A stretch of 64,000 bases of DNA. Origin: Serratia fonticola. GTDB lineage: Bacteria > Pseudomonadota > Gammaproteobacteria > Enterobacterales > Enterobacteriaceae. The notes under the pieces are model-generated. The model was not told where the DNA came from, searched no databases, and saw only the letters and a list, made by a program, of their open reading frames with translations. The stretch's first letter is position 1; every line of letters begins with the position of its first letter. The translations under genes were made by a program, and so were the position numbers. The stretch is from contig NZ_CP011254.1 in NCBI RefSeq assembly GCF_001006005.1, positions 3,720,001 to 3,784,000 on the forward strand, given 5' to 3'. Shown piece after piece: positions 28,699 to 38,358 of the stretch.

Positions 28699-30066
28699 AT
28701 GAAAAATAATGATGGTTTACATGTGAAAAAAGTCCGGGCCGGATGTTTGCTCACGCTTTTAGCAAGCGCTTACGCGAACGCCCAAGCACCTCTATCCATC
28801 GAGGAGCGTTTGGCGTACCTGGAACAGCGGCTGAACGAGACCGAGCAGCGGGCCGTCCGTGCGGAGACGGAGATTCGTGCGCTGAAACGGCAGGATACAC
28901 CGGTCACGGTGGCCAATGTGACGCCGACCAAGCCAGCATTACAGCTTAATGACTATGGTGAATTAAAATTCTATGGTGACGTTGAGTTTAATATGGATGG
29001 CGCTAGCCGTACCGGCAGTCTAACCTCGTTGAAAACCAGCGCTAATAAAAACTGGGCGCCGGGCGATAAAGAACGCTGGGATATTAACGGGCGTATACTG
29101 CTTGGCTTTGATGGATTACGTAAAGGGTCGAATGGGAAATATGCCGGTTTCAGCGTACAGCCGCTTGCGGATATGAATGGAAAAATGAATCTTGACGATG
29201 CGGCATTTTTCTTCGGCCAGCAGGATGACTGGAAGATTAAAATGGGCCGTTTTGAAGCATTTGATATTTTTCCGCTTAATCAGGATACCTTTATTGAATA
29301 TTCTGGTAATACGGCCAACGACCTGTATTCCGACGGCTACGGCTACATTTACATGATGAAAGAGGGGCGCGGGCGCAGCAGCAGCGGCGGCAACTTCCTG
29401 TTCAGTAAAACGCTTGATAACTGGTATTTTGAAGTGAATACGCTGGTGGAGGACGGTAGTTCGCTGTTTGTCGACCAGAACTATCACGGCAACGCGCTGG
29501 ATAGCCGTAAAAACGTCGTTTACGTGCGCCCTGTAGCCGCGTGGCAATCCGGCGAGTGGTCGGTGGCTGCCGCGCTGGAGAGCAACCTCGTTAATAATGC
29601 CTACGGCTATCAGAATCAGCAGGGCCTTTGGGTCGATCAGTCCAGGCGTACCGGCTACGGCATGACCATGAGCTGGAACACGCTGAAAACCGATGCGCAG
29701 AACGGGGCGGTGGTGAACCTGAGTACCGCATATCTTGATGCGACGGATGAAAAGAACTTCAGCGCTGGTATCAATGCGCTATGGCATCGCGTTGAGCTAG
29801 GCTATATCTACGCGCATAATAAAATCGACCGTTTCAATATGGACAGTGTGAATGCTGAATGCGACGGCGATTGCGCGATCCTGGCACCAGGAAACTACGA
29901 TATCCACACCATTCATACCTCCTGGCAACTGCCGAATATTATGGATATGCCAAACTTTAATACCTACCTAGGGGCTTATGCTTCCTGGCTGGATGCTTCG
30001 ACGATAAATCCAGGTGACACCGATATGCGCTATGGCATGAGGGTGCGCTTCAAATATTTATTCTAA
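28699..30066 (+). CDS. ScrY/LamB-type outer-membrane sugar porin
   Basis: 455 residues. Signal peptide (about 1-29, cleaved after ANA), a periplasmic heptad-repeat stretch SIEERLAYLEQRLNETEQRA (about 34-53, continuing to 63) like the N-terminal coiled coil of sucrose porin ScrY, then a maltoporin-like beta barrel ending with aromatic Phe (KYLF). It lets sucrose or larger fructosides diffuse across the outer membrane. The E. coli csc cluster has no porin, so this cluster is extended. ATG at 28699 chosen for its signal peptide; a TTG frame from 28642 is rejected. Confidence 0.87.
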   Translation: MKNNDGLHVKKVRAGCLLTLLASAYANAQAPLSIEERLAYLEQRLNETEQRAVRAETEIRALKRQDTPVTVANVTPTKPALQLNDYGELKFYGDVEFNMDGASRTGSLTSLKTSANKNWAPGDKERWDINGRILLGFDGLRKGSNGKYAGFSVQPLADMNGKMNLDDAAFFFGQQDDWKIKMGRFEAFDIFPLNQDTFIEYSGNTANDLYSDGYGYIYMMKEGRGRSSSGGNFLFSKTLDNWYFEVNTLVEDGSSLFVDQNYHGNALDSRKNVVYVRPVAAWQSGEWSVAAALESNLVNNAYGYQNQQGLWVDQSRRTGYGMTMSWNTLKTDAQNGAVVNLSTAYLDATDEKNFSAGINALWHRVELGYIYAHNKIDRFNMDSVNAECDGDCAILAPGNYDIHTIHTSWQLPNIMDMPNFNTYLGAYASWLDASTINPGDTDMRYGMRVRFKYLF

Positions 30067-30089
30067 AATTGTGTCGTTAAGGAAATACC

Positions 30090-31052
30090 ATGAAACTGTG
30101 GACGGTTGGTGATGCGGTAATCGATTTATTACCTCAGCCAGATAGGCAATATAAAGCTTGCGCTGGTGGTGCGCCGTTAAATGTTGCTGTGGGTGCAGCT
30201 CGTTTGGGATGTGATTGTGGTTTTATTGGCAGAGTTGGTGATGATCCATTTGGCCACTTTCTCCAGCAAACGCTCTATTCAGAGGGAGTCGAAACGCAGT
30301 ATATACAATTTGATGAGCAATATCATACCAGTACCGTGCTGGTAGCGCTGGGGAATGATGGCGATCGCAGTTTTACATTTCTGGTGAATCCTTCTGCCGA
30401 CCAGTTTTTATCCTCTAAAAATCTACCCGATTTTGGTGATGATATATTGCACTTTTGTTCGTTGGCTCTGGTTGCCAAGCAGAGCCGTGAGACCTTGGTC
30501 AAGGCGATAAGTTTACTAAAGCAACGCGGTGGCATCTTGAGCTTTGATGTCAACCTGCGGGAGAAAATGTGGGGAAATCCACAGGAGATGCTGGCAACGG
30601 TCACTGAATTTGCTCATCAGTCAGATATTTTAAAACTCTCAGAAGAAGAATTATACTGGATAACCGGTACGACTCATTATGAAAAAGCGCTGGAAAGAGT
30701 AAAGCGATTTCCTTCTAGCCTTAAAATTGTCACCCGTGGTATCCAAGGGGCTATCGCCTTATGGCAAGATCTGGTCATACACGTAGACTCGTACAAGGTG
30801 AATAGTTTAGATACGACGGGGGCAGGAGATGCCTTTATCGCTGGATTGTTGGCAAATATCTCTTTCGGAAATGGTTTGCAGGATTTTGAACAATTGAAAT
30901 TAGCCCTGACGCAAGCCAGCGCCTGTGGCGCGCTGGCGACGACACAAAAAGGAGCTTTATCAGCATTACCCGATGCGGAGGGTGTCAGAAGTTTTATTGG
31001 GTCTGAGCATAGACTGACATTTAAGGTTAATTCTATAAACCCTCATGAGTGA
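30090..31052 (+). CDS. cscK: Fructokinase, PfkB family
   Basis: 320 residues. PfkB signature 1 (GGAPLNVAVGAARLG, about 27-41) and signature 2 (DTTGAGDAF, 241-249; catalytic base Asp247). It phosphorylates the fructose released by the hydrolase to fructose 6-phosphate. The gene starts 23 bases after the porin with TAAGGA upstream and closes the operon; it is visibly more AT-rich than the backbone genes. E. coli-type cscK and scrK are both possible names. Confidence 0.88.
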   Translation: MKLWTVGDAVIDLLPQPDRQYKACAGGAPLNVAVGAARLGCDCGFIGRVGDDPFGHFLQQTLYSEGVETQYIQFDEQYHTSTVLVALGNDGDRSFTFLVNPSADQFLSSKNLPDFGDDILHFCSLALVAKQSRETLVKAISLLKQRGGILSFDVNLREKMWGNPQEMLATVTEFAHQSDILKLSEEELYWITGTTHYEKALERVKRFPSSLKIVTRGIQGAIALWQDLVIHVDSYKVNSLDTTGAGDAFIAGLLANISFGNGLQDFEQLKLALTQASACGALATTQKGALSALPDAEGVRSFIGSEHRLTFKVNSINPHE

Positions 31053-31118
31053 AATGCAGCAGACCTATTGTAATATCAGGTGTCTATAAGTCAGTTAAAA
31101 TGGATACCGACGGAAAGC

Positions 31119-31652
31119 ATGAAAATTAACGTGGTGGGCACCAGTGGCAGCGGTAAAAGCACCGTTGCCCGCCAATTGGCGCAAAAGCTGGCCGTACCTT
31201 ATATCGAAATGGATAAGCTTTACTGGCGGCCACACTGGCAAAATGCCTCAGATGACGAGTTCTTGCACCTGGTCGAACAGGCGTTGGTATCAGCCCCTGC
31301 GGGGTGGGTATTGGATGGCAACTATACCCGGACCAAAGCCGTGAAATGGCGGGACGTTGACTGGGTTGTCTGGGTTGACTACGGATTCTGTCGCACGCTA
31401 TGGCAGGCCGTTCGCCGCGCGTCGGTGCGGGCTTGGCACAAGACTGAGCTCTGGTCCGATACCGGCAATTGTGAGAGCTTTCGCCGCTCTTTCTTTAGCC
31501 GTGAGTCGATCATCCTGTGGACCATCAAAACCTACCGCAAGAATCGTATAAAGTATCTGGCGGACCAGCAGGACCCAGCCAATCGCCATATTCGTTTTAT
31601 CCAACTGCGCTCTCCGGCGGAAACAGCGGCTTTTCTGGCAAGCCTCTGTTAG
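31119..31652 (+). CDS. P-loop nucleoside/shikimate-kinase-like protein (DNA topology modulation / FlaR-related family)
   Basis: 177 residues. Starts MKINVVGTSGSGKSTVARQL with a Walker A (GTSGSGKST, 7-15), followed by EMDKLYW and VLDGNYT, the hallmarks of an adenylate-kinase-like family often annotated as FlaR-related or AAA ATPase. Substrate unknown. ATG at 31119 has GGAA upstream; the preceding frame from 31080 lacks a ribosome site. Confidence 0.78.
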   Translation: MKINVVGTSGSGKSTVARQLAQKLAVPYIEMDKLYWRPHWQNASDDEFLHLVEQALVSAPAGWVLDGNYTRTKAVKWRDVDWVVWVDYGFCRTLWQAVRRASVRAWHKTELWSDTGNCESFRRSFFSRESIILWTIKTYRKNRIKYLADQQDPANRHIRFIQLRSPAETAAFLASLC

Positions 31653-31700
31653 AGAGCTTTATTCGATTCAGCTTTTTATATTCGCTAGGCATGAGCCTCT

Positions 31701-31731
31701 GTTCCAGGCTGAATCTACTTCAGCCTGGAAC
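31701..31731 (+). terminator. Perfect 13-bp hairpin after the P-loop kinase gene
   Basis: GTTCCAGGCTGAA / TTCAGCCTGGAAC with loop TCTAC, about 50 bases past the stop. The stem is strong but no T-tract follows, so it may act as a 3' stabiliser. Confidence 0.5.
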
Positions 31732-31923
31732 ATGATCTTCATCTGATTAATTTGTCAGATAAGCTTCAATATTCATGATTTTTCTCGCTGTAAGTCACGA
31801 AATTTTTGTTTTATCCATCCTCATTGTAGAAAAAGTGACCCTCATCGCATTTTCAAGTGGGCTAAGAACTTAGTTTGTGATGGTTTTGCTAAAACCATTC
31901 AGCTAACCAGGAAGGAACAATAA

Positions 31924-33129
31924 ATGAACAAGCTTACTGTGCTTTCGCTCGCTATCTCTTTGATTTCTGGGTATGCCGGTGCTCAAACTATCGTATTAAC
32001 CGACAGTGAGAACGGTATTGAACTTGGCAATTGGCGGATTGACAGCTCACAGCTGAAAATTCCCGCTCCGCGCTTCAGCTTGCAACAGCAAGTCTTGCAT
32101 GGTGGCAAGCAAGAGGGATCGAAAGTCCTTACCCTGACCAGTGAGGGGTTGACCATCACCCTTAGCCCAACGCGCGGTATGGATATTCTGCATGTCAACG
32201 GTTCCGGCGTAAGGTTGGGGTGGGATTCGCCGGTGACCGAGGTAGTCAACCCGGCTTATATCAACCTGGAGAGTCGCAACGGTGTGGGTTGGCTTGACGG
32301 TTTTAACGAAATGCTGGTGCGCTGCGGCTACGAATGGACCGGGCACCCGGGCGTAGAAAACGGCACGCTGTATACGTTACATGGCCGTGCAGGAAATACC
32401 CCGGCTTCCAAGGTGGTGGTAGAGATTGCAGAAAAAGCACCATATGAAATCCGTATCCGCGGTCTGCTGAAAGAAAATACCTTTAAGAAAAGTAATCTGG
32501 AAACCTGGACTGAACTGCGTTACGTCCCTGGTGCGCAGCAGTTTACGGTTCACGATCGTCTAACCAATCATGCTGATTATCCGCGTGACTATCAGATTAT
32601 TTATCACAGTAACTTCGGTAAGCCGCTGCTGGAAGAGGGAGCGGTGTTCAGTGCGGCAATCAAGGAGATTTCGCCGTTTAATGATTATGCCAAGGGCGGT
32701 TTGAAAGATTGGCATACTTACCTGGGGCCTACCAAAGGCTTTGATGAGATGGTGTTCAATATCGTGCCTTACAGTGATTCTCAAGGAAAAACCCTGGCGA
32801 TGATGAACAACAAGAAAGCGGATCGGGGAGTTGCAATTGGTTTTGATACTCACCAGTTGCCAGTTTTGACGTTGTGGAAAAACACGGATACTGAACGCCA
32901 GGGCTATGTTACCGGGATTGAGCCAGGGACCAGCTACGCGTATCCGGTAAAAATCGAACGTGAGCAGGGGCGAATCAAACAATTACAGCCTGGGAAGAGT
33001 ACCGATTTCGAGCTGACTTACACTTTGCTGAACAATGCTGAACAAGTAAAAGAGTACCAAAACAAGATAAAAACGCTGCAAGGTGACCGTGAAGTTAAAC
33101 TCGTCGATACTCCAATTGCGGTGGAATAG
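31924..33129 (+). CDS. Secreted DUF4432 (aldose 1-epimerase-like) protein
   Basis: 401 residues. Signal peptide (1-20, cleaved after AGA) and a galactose-mutarotase-like beta-sandwich: SPTRGMDILHVNGSGVRLGWDSP, GFNEMLVRCGYEWTGHPG, LHGRAGNTPAS and GIEPGTSYAYP are recognisable DUF4432 segments. Most relatives I know of are cytoplasmic; the export signal points to a periplasmic sugar substrate. A good ribosome site (GAAGGAAC) precedes the ATG. Reaction unknown. Confidence 0.8.
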   Translation: MNKLTVLSLAISLISGYAGAQTIVLTDSENGIELGNWRIDSSQLKIPAPRFSLQQQVLHGGKQEGSKVLTLTSEGLTITLSPTRGMDILHVNGSGVRLGWDSPVTEVVNPAYINLESRNGVGWLDGFNEMLVRCGYEWTGHPGVENGTLYTLHGRAGNTPASKVVVEIAEKAPYEIRIRGLLKENTFKKSNLETWTELRYVPGAQQFTVHDRLTNHADYPRDYQIIYHSNFGKPLLEEGAVFSAAIKEISPFNDYAKGGLKDWHTYLGPTKGFDEMVFNIVPYSDSQGKTLAMMNNKKADRGVAIGFDTHQLPVLTLWKNTDTERQGYVTGIEPGTSYAYPVKIEREQGRIKQLQPGKSTDFELTYTLLNNAEQVKEYQNKIKTLQGDREVKLVDTPIAVE

Positions 33130-33143
33130 CCTCTGGTGAGGGG

Positions 33144-33165
33144 GAGCCGGTCAAGCGACCGGCTC
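33144..33165 (+). terminator. Terminator after the DUF4432 gene
   Basis: 9-bp perfect stem GAGCCGGTC / GACCGGCTC with loop AAGC, followed by TTTGG, 15 bases past the stop, between convergent genes. Confidence 0.7.
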
Positions 33166-33172
33166 TTTGGCG

Positions 33173-33682
<510 letters not shown>

Positions 33683-33773
33683 CTATTATTGTTCAGGAAA
33701 AAAGTTAACTGGCTTGCAATCATGCAACCTTTTGAGCGTGGCGCCGGGGACTTTCCGCCAGGCGCCAGCGGGC

Positions 33774-34661
33774 TTACGAGAGGCTTTCAACCTGTGGCTT
33801 GGGTTTGATGGTTAACGTGGCCCCCATGGAGGCGGTAATGATGGCGGCCAATGCCAACCATTGCGTTTGGTTAAGATGTTCGTTGAGGAAGATCATGCCG
33901 GAAAGGGCGGCCATTGCCGGTTCCAGGCTCATCAGGGTGCCAAAGGTACGGGCGGGGATCTTGGGTAACGCGATAATTTCCAATGAGTAAGGCAACGCGG
34001 TAGACAGCACCGCGACGGCCAACGCCACCGGTAGAATATCCACGTTCAACAGCGCACTGCCGGCTTGCCAGGCACCGATCGGGCAGAACACGATAGCGGC
34101 GATCAATGACCCCACGGCTACGGTGCCCGGCCCGTGATCTCCCCCGGCCTTCTGGCCGAAAATAATGTATATCGCCCAGCAGGCACCGGCACCCAACGCA
34201 CAAGCTGCCCCCACTGGATCGATACTGCCCATATCGTGGCCAAGCGGCAGCAGGAACCACAAACCGGCAATGGCCAGCGCCACCCAGATAAAATCGATCG
34301 GGCGGCGGGAAGAGAACATTGCCACCGCCAGCGGGCCGGTAAACTCCAGTGCCACCGCAATGCCCAGCGGCACCGTGCGTAAAGAAAGATAAAACAGGTA
34401 GTTCATCGCCCCCAGTGACAGACCATAGATCAGCAAGGGCAACCGGCTACCGGCGGCGAAACGCATGCGCCACGGACGGAAAATGATAAACAGGATCAGC
34501 GTACCTATGCTCAGGCGCAGGGTGGTGATGCCTTCGGCACCCACCAGCGGGAACAGGCTTTTGGCTAATGAAGCCCCGCTCTGGATCGAGATCATGGCAA
34601 TGATCAGTAAACACACGGGCACCAGCGTGGAAGACGCTTTAGTGGTTACAGACGAAGACAT
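33774..34661 (-). CDS. rhtA: Threonine/homoserine exporter RhtA (EamA family)
   Basis: 295 residues, ten predicted membrane segments in two EamA repeats. Long stretches match E. coli RhtA: SIQSGASLAKSLFPLVGA, AVALEFTGPLAVA, LGAGACWAIYI, LSTALPYSLE. It exports homoserine, threonine and related amino acids. I chose the ATG at 34661 with AAGG about 10 bases upstream; an in-frame ATG at 34796 adds a non-family extension. Adjacent to ompX, as in E. coli. Confidence 0.94.
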   Translation of the reverse strand: MSSSVTTKASSTLVPVCLLIIAMISIQSGASLAKSLFPLVGAEGITTLRLSIGTLILFIIFRPWRMRFAAGSRLPLLIYGLSLGAMNYLFYLSLRTVPLGIAVALEFTGPLAVAMFSSRRPIDFIWVALAIAGLWFLLPLGHDMGSIDPVGAACALGAGACWAIYIIFGQKAGGDHGPGTVAVGSLIAAIVFCPIGAWQAGSALLNVDILPVALAVAVLSTALPYSLEIIALPKIPARTFGTLMSLEPAMAALSGMIFLNEHLNQTQWLALAAIITASMGATLTIKPKPQVESLS

Positions 34662-35054
34662 CCTTTCTGGCCTTATGGAACTCCCCAGCGTCTGGGAAGG
34701 TAATGAGTTCAGGTGTTGCACAGTGTAAAGGAATTGGCAGCAAGGTGTTGACGAAAAACGGGGGACCGGGTTGAATCTGTCAAAAATATGCGCCAACTTG
34801 GTTCAAGCAACCAATAAGTGCGCTTTTTTTAAGAGTATTCTGGAACTCAGATAGGTGATTAGCGTCACAAAAAGGAGTATAATTCGCGAAAAATATAGGA
34901 AAATTAGCATGCTATAGTGTTCTTGAAATCTTCTGTTACACGATACAAAGATTTAGACACTCATTTAAAGGCAGAGTTTCACGCTAATTTTTGCTATATT
35001 TTCAATGTATGAGAAATTGAAGCACTTTAATAATAAAACGCGTTTGAGGTGGTT
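34662..35054. promoter_or_regulatory. rhtA-ompX divergent intergenic region
   Basis: 393 bp without a gene. On the plus strand there is a perfect TATAAT at 34878-34883 (with a weak -35 at 17-bp spacing, GTGATT) and a TATAGT at 34912, both suitable for ompX with a long leader of about 140-170 bases. An OmpX leader of such length could be a small-RNA target; not tested. Confidence 0.45.
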
Positions 35055-35573
35055 ATGAAAAAAATTGCATGTCTTTCCGCAGTAGCAGCTTGTGTATTGG
35101 CCGTAACAGCAGGTACCGCATTTGCTGGTGAGAGCACCGTATCCGCTGGCTATGCCCAGGGCGATCTCCAAGGCGTTGCCAACAAGGCCGGTGGTTTCAA
35201 CCTGAAGTACCGTTACGAGTACGACAACAGCCCACTGGGTGTGATCGGTTCTTTCACCCACCTGGAAAAGAACAACTCTGAAGACGGCTTCTACAACAAA
35301 GCACAATACAACTCCATCACTGCGGGTCCTGCTTATCGTTTCAACGATTGGGCGAGCATCTACGGTGTGATCGGTGTGGGCTATGGTAAATTCACTTCCA
35401 ACGCTCAAGACGGTTCAGACCACAACAACACCAGCGACTACGGTTTCACCTACGGTGCTGGTCTGCAGTTCAACCCAATGCAACAGGTTGCTCTGGACGT
35501 GGGTTACGAGCAGAGCCGTATCCGCAGCGTTGACGTTGGCACCTGGAATGTGGGTGTAGGTTACCGCTTCTAA
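35055..35573 (+). CDS. ompX: Outer membrane protein OmpX
   Basis: 172 residues: signal peptide (1-23, cleaved after AFA) and the eight-stranded OmpX barrel (ESTVSAGYAQGDLQG, LKYRYEYD, VGYEQSRIRSVDVGTWNVGVGYRF), ending in the C-terminal Phe needed for BamA recognition. Role in adhesion and stress adaptation. GAGGTGG precedes the ATG at 35055. Confidence 0.97.
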   Translation: MKKIACLSAVAACVLAVTAGTAFAGESTVSAGYAQGDLQGVANKAGGFNLKYRYEYDNSPLGVIGSFTHLEKNNSEDGFYNKAQYNSITAGPAYRFNDWASIYGVIGVGYGKFTSNAQDGSDHNNTSDYGFTYGAGLQFNPMQQVALDVGYEQSRIRSVDVGTWNVGVGYRF

Positions 35574-35627
35574 GATTTCCCCATGCCTTCGGGCATGAGC
35601 GTGTGACCCTATTGGTCATGCTCAATG

Positions 35628-35658
35628 AAAATCCGCCTTTTAGGGGCGGATTTTTTTT
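35628..35658 (+). terminator. Rho-independent terminator of ompX
   Basis: AAAATCCGCC / GGCGGATTTT stem followed by a run of T. A smaller hairpin (CATGCC-TTC-GGGCATG, 35582-35597) lies just after the stop. Confidence 0.85.
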
Positions 35659-35712
35659 GCCGGTAACTTATTGAAACGATCGACAAACCTCTAGCGTTAG
35701 CCGACTCCATAG

Positions 35713-35736
35713 GTAGGGGCGCTGCATGCTGTGCCC
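35713..35736. repeat. Extragenic palindrome, copy 2
   Basis: GTAGGGGCGCTGCATGCTG followed by TGCCC; the reverse complement of the copy at 20493-20516 with one mismatch in 24. Confidence 0.65.
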
Positions 35737-35775
35737 GTTTAGTTGAATGTGGTACCCGTCTAATTTCTCCTCTAG

Positions 35776-36777
35776 CTAATCCATCGATTTATTGGGCTTG
35801 CCCAATACCGTGGTCGGTTGCAATGAAAAACGCGCCGTACGGGGATCGCGCTCATATCCCTGCGGCTCGGTCAACAATCCATAGAGCTCTGGCCGACGGC
35901 CGTGGATCCAACGCCGCCCGCTGCTCATGGGGATTAAGCTCAGATCCAGATCGGCGGTGACCATGGCGTCCTGCGCTGCCCAGGTCTCTGACAGGATACG
36001 GCCATAAGGATCCAGCAGCATCGCATTGCCGGTGCGCACCTCATCATCGTCTCGCCCCACACCGTTGCTGAACAGAATAAACAGGCCATTATCATGGGCG
36101 CGAGAAGGCAACCAGCGCAGCAGCCAACCGCGGCCAATTTCGCCGCGAAAAGCCTCTTCGATCGCCGCCGGATTTTCTTTACGTTGCTGCCATAACGGCA
36201 GCGGTATCGGCTTCATGCCGTGCGGGCTGCGTGAATTTGTCCCCCCGGTCTGGTGAGGGGCGAACAGAATATCGGCACCCAGCAGCGTAGTGGCACGGGC
36301 GTTCTCTACCAGGTTGTTGTCCCAGCAGATCAGGATCCCCATGCGTACGCCCCAAGGGGTGTCAAACACGGTATAACTATCGCCTTTAGCGATTAGCGGA
36401 TGTTCAAAAGGATGGAGCTTGCGGTGCACATGGGTTTGGCCATCCGGCAGGCAAACCGCATAAGCGTTGTACAGCTGGCCGTCTTCACCCAGCTCAATCA
36501 GCCCAACGCCGATGGCCATTCGATACCGCTCTGCCAGCGGGCGGATGCGTGCCAGTGAGGGGCTGGTGGCGATAGGCTCAGCTAAAGCGGTGATTTCGCT
36601 GTCCGCCAGATGGCGTACGTGCCAGTAGCCGGTAATGCACATTTCCGGGAAAGCGAGGACCTGTACGTTGTCGGCGGCGGCTTGGGCGATAAAGTCTTCC
36701 ATAATGCCGAGATTGTAGTTCTTGTCGTTGGCGCGGTGTTGAAATTGTACCGACGCAGCACGAAGGGTCGTGGTCAT
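35776..36777 (-). CDS. Carbon-nitrogen hydrolase (nitrilase superfamily)
   Basis: 333 residues with the full catalytic triad: Glu45 (AFPEM), Lys120 (HRKLH) and Cys151 (LICWDN). It hydrolyses a C-N bond in an amide, nitrile or carbamoyl compound; the substrate is unknown. No signal peptide. It is divergent from a LysR regulator 93 bp away. Confidence 0.88.
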   Translation of the reverse strand: MTTTLRAASVQFQHRANDKNYNLGIMEDFIAQAAADNVQVLAFPEMCITGYWHVRHLADSEITALAEPIATSPSLARIRPLAERYRMAIGVGLIELGEDGQLYNAYAVCLPDGQTHVHRKLHPFEHPLIAKGDSYTVFDTPWGVRMGILICWDNNLVENARATTLLGADILFAPHQTGGTNSRSPHGMKPIPLPLWQQRKENPAAIEEAFRGEIGRGWLLRWLPSRAHDNGLFILFSNGVGRDDDEVRTGNAMLLDPYGRILSETWAAQDAMVTADLDLSLIPMSSGRRWIHGRRPELYGLLTEPQGYERDPRTARFSLQPTTVLGKPNKSMD

Positions 36778-36870
36778 AGCAAGCTCCTGTGGGGTTTTTG
36801 TTCGCTAATTACAGCAGCCGCATCGATTACTGTATAATCAATTAAAATCCTCTTTTGATAACTTAATGGA

Positions 36871-37746
36871 ATGGATAATCGTCAACTACGTGCCTTTGTC
36901 GCGTTGGCCGAACTGGGGCGCTATCACCTGGCCGCCGAGCGGCTGTGCATCACCCAGCCCGCGTTGAGCAAGCAAATTCAAGCCATCGAACTGCAACTGG
37001 GCACCCGCCTGTTTGAACGGGGCCGTCAAGGTGCGCGAGTGACGGCCAACGGTGCTGCACTGCTCCCCAGAGCGCGGGAGTTATTGACCCAATACGAGCA
37101 GTTTCATCTGTACGCGGTGCAGGTGGTGAAGGGGGAAACCGGGCGCCTGGCCTTAGGCTTTGGGCTTTCCAGCTTTCATCTGGCGCCGCAACGGGTGGCG
37201 GCATTTCGCCAGCGCTTTCCGTCGGTGGTGGTTGGCTTGGAGGATCTTCCTTCTGAACGGCAATGCCAGTTGTTGCTAAGCGGCGATCTACAGGCTGGAT
37301 TTGTGCGCTTACCCGTTGTTGCTCCCTTGCAGGCTCTGCCTTTGCTGAACGATCGGCTGGTGCTGGCCGCGCCGCGAACGATGGCGTTGCAGGAGGAGAG
37401 TCTGTTGACGGATTTCCACCGTTTTCCTCTGTTACAGTTGGAGCCTTCGCGTGGCCGAGGGTTGAGTGAGCAGGCTTTGCGTTTTATTGCCGCCCAGGGG
37501 CTGCGGGCCAACGTGGTGCAGCAGGCAGAGGATATCCAAACCTTGTTGGCGCTGGTGGCGGCGGGGATAGGCGTGGCGCTGTTGCCGCAAAGCATTGCGT
37601 TTATTGCTCCGGCTGGGGTCGATATTCTGCCGTTAAGCGGCGAGCAGACGCAGTGGCAGGTTGGGCTGGCGTGGAACCCGCAGCGGCCTGATGCGCTACG
37701 GGATAATTTTATCCAAGATATCTTGAACTCACAGCGGCCGGTATAA
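36871..37746 (+). CDS. LysR-family transcriptional regulator
   Basis: 291 residues. N-terminal winged HTH (MDNRQLRAFVALAELGRYHL, then ERLCITQPALSKQIQAIE) and an effector-binding domain. A TATAAT box at 36831-36836 lies close to the start. Probably regulates the divergent nitrilase-family gene (inferred). The last 18 bases overlap the convergent GNAT gene. Confidence 0.9.
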   Translation: MDNRQLRAFVALAELGRYHLAAERLCITQPALSKQIQAIELQLGTRLFERGRQGARVTANGAALLPRARELLTQYEQFHLYAVQVVKGETGRLALGFGLSSFHLAPQRVAAFRQRFPSVVVGLEDLPSERQCQLLLSGDLQAGFVRLPVVAPLQALPLLNDRLVLAAPRTMALQEESLLTDFHRFPLLQLEPSRGRGLSEQALRFIAAQGLRANVVQQAEDIQTLLALVAAGIGVALLPQSIAFIAPAGVDILPLSGEQTQWQVGLAWNPQRPDALRDNFIQDILNSQRPV

Positions 37747-38259
37747 CACCACCGTTGGCAGCTGGTGGTATTCGCTGCGGTGGCTTGCCACAAAGCCGAC
37801 TTTCTTCGCCAGGCCAAGCGAAGGGCGGTTATCCGGCGAGATGATACAAACGACTTTGTCCTGTGAGAAATTCTCTTTGGCCCAGACTAGTGCGGCATTC
37901 AAGGCTTCGGTGGCATAACCTTTACCGTGCGCAGCCGTGATCAGCGTCCAGCCCATTTCGGGGACATCGAGTGCGGGTTGAATATCACGGTGAAAATCGG
38001 CGAAGCCAATGCCGCCGATATACCTGCCGGTGTTTTTCTCCCGCACCGCCCAGTAGCCATACCCCAGCAATTTCCAGTGGCCGATGTAGCGCAACAGGCG
38101 GCCCCAGCTGTCCTCCTTGTCGCGTGGCGTGCTGCCGATATAGCGCACTACCGCAGGATCGGCCCACATAGCGGCCAAATCGTCAAAGTCTTCCAGCCGG
38201 TGGGCATCCAGGATCAGACGTTCGGTGATCAAGGTGGGGGCAACGGTGTGAGTGGGCAT
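37729..38259 (-). CDS. GNAT-family N-acetyltransferase (RimJ/RimL type)
   Basis: 176 residues. N-terminal TERLILDAHRLEDFDDLAAMW is typical of the RimJ/RimL-like Acetyltransf_3 group; the acetyl-CoA site follows in ITAAHGKGYATEALNAALVWA. Substrate unknown. ATG at 38259 has AAGGAAG upstream and is preferred over 38277. Confidence 0.85.
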   Translation of the reverse strand: MPTHTVAPTLITERLILDAHRLEDFDDLAAMWADPAVVRYIGSTPRDKEDSWGRLLRYIGHWKLLGYGYWAVREKNTGRYIGGIGFADFHRDIQPALDVPEMGWTLITAAHGKGYATEALNAALVWAKENFSQDKVVCIISPDNRPSLGLAKKVGFVASHRSEYHQLPTVVLYRPL

Positions 38260-38358
38260 GGCTTCCTTCCTGAACAAGAGAAAAGGCGCTGCCGGAGCAA
38301 CGCCTCAAGATACTCATTACTGTAGCCGAACTGTTTTGGCTCTAGCAATACCGGGAAG

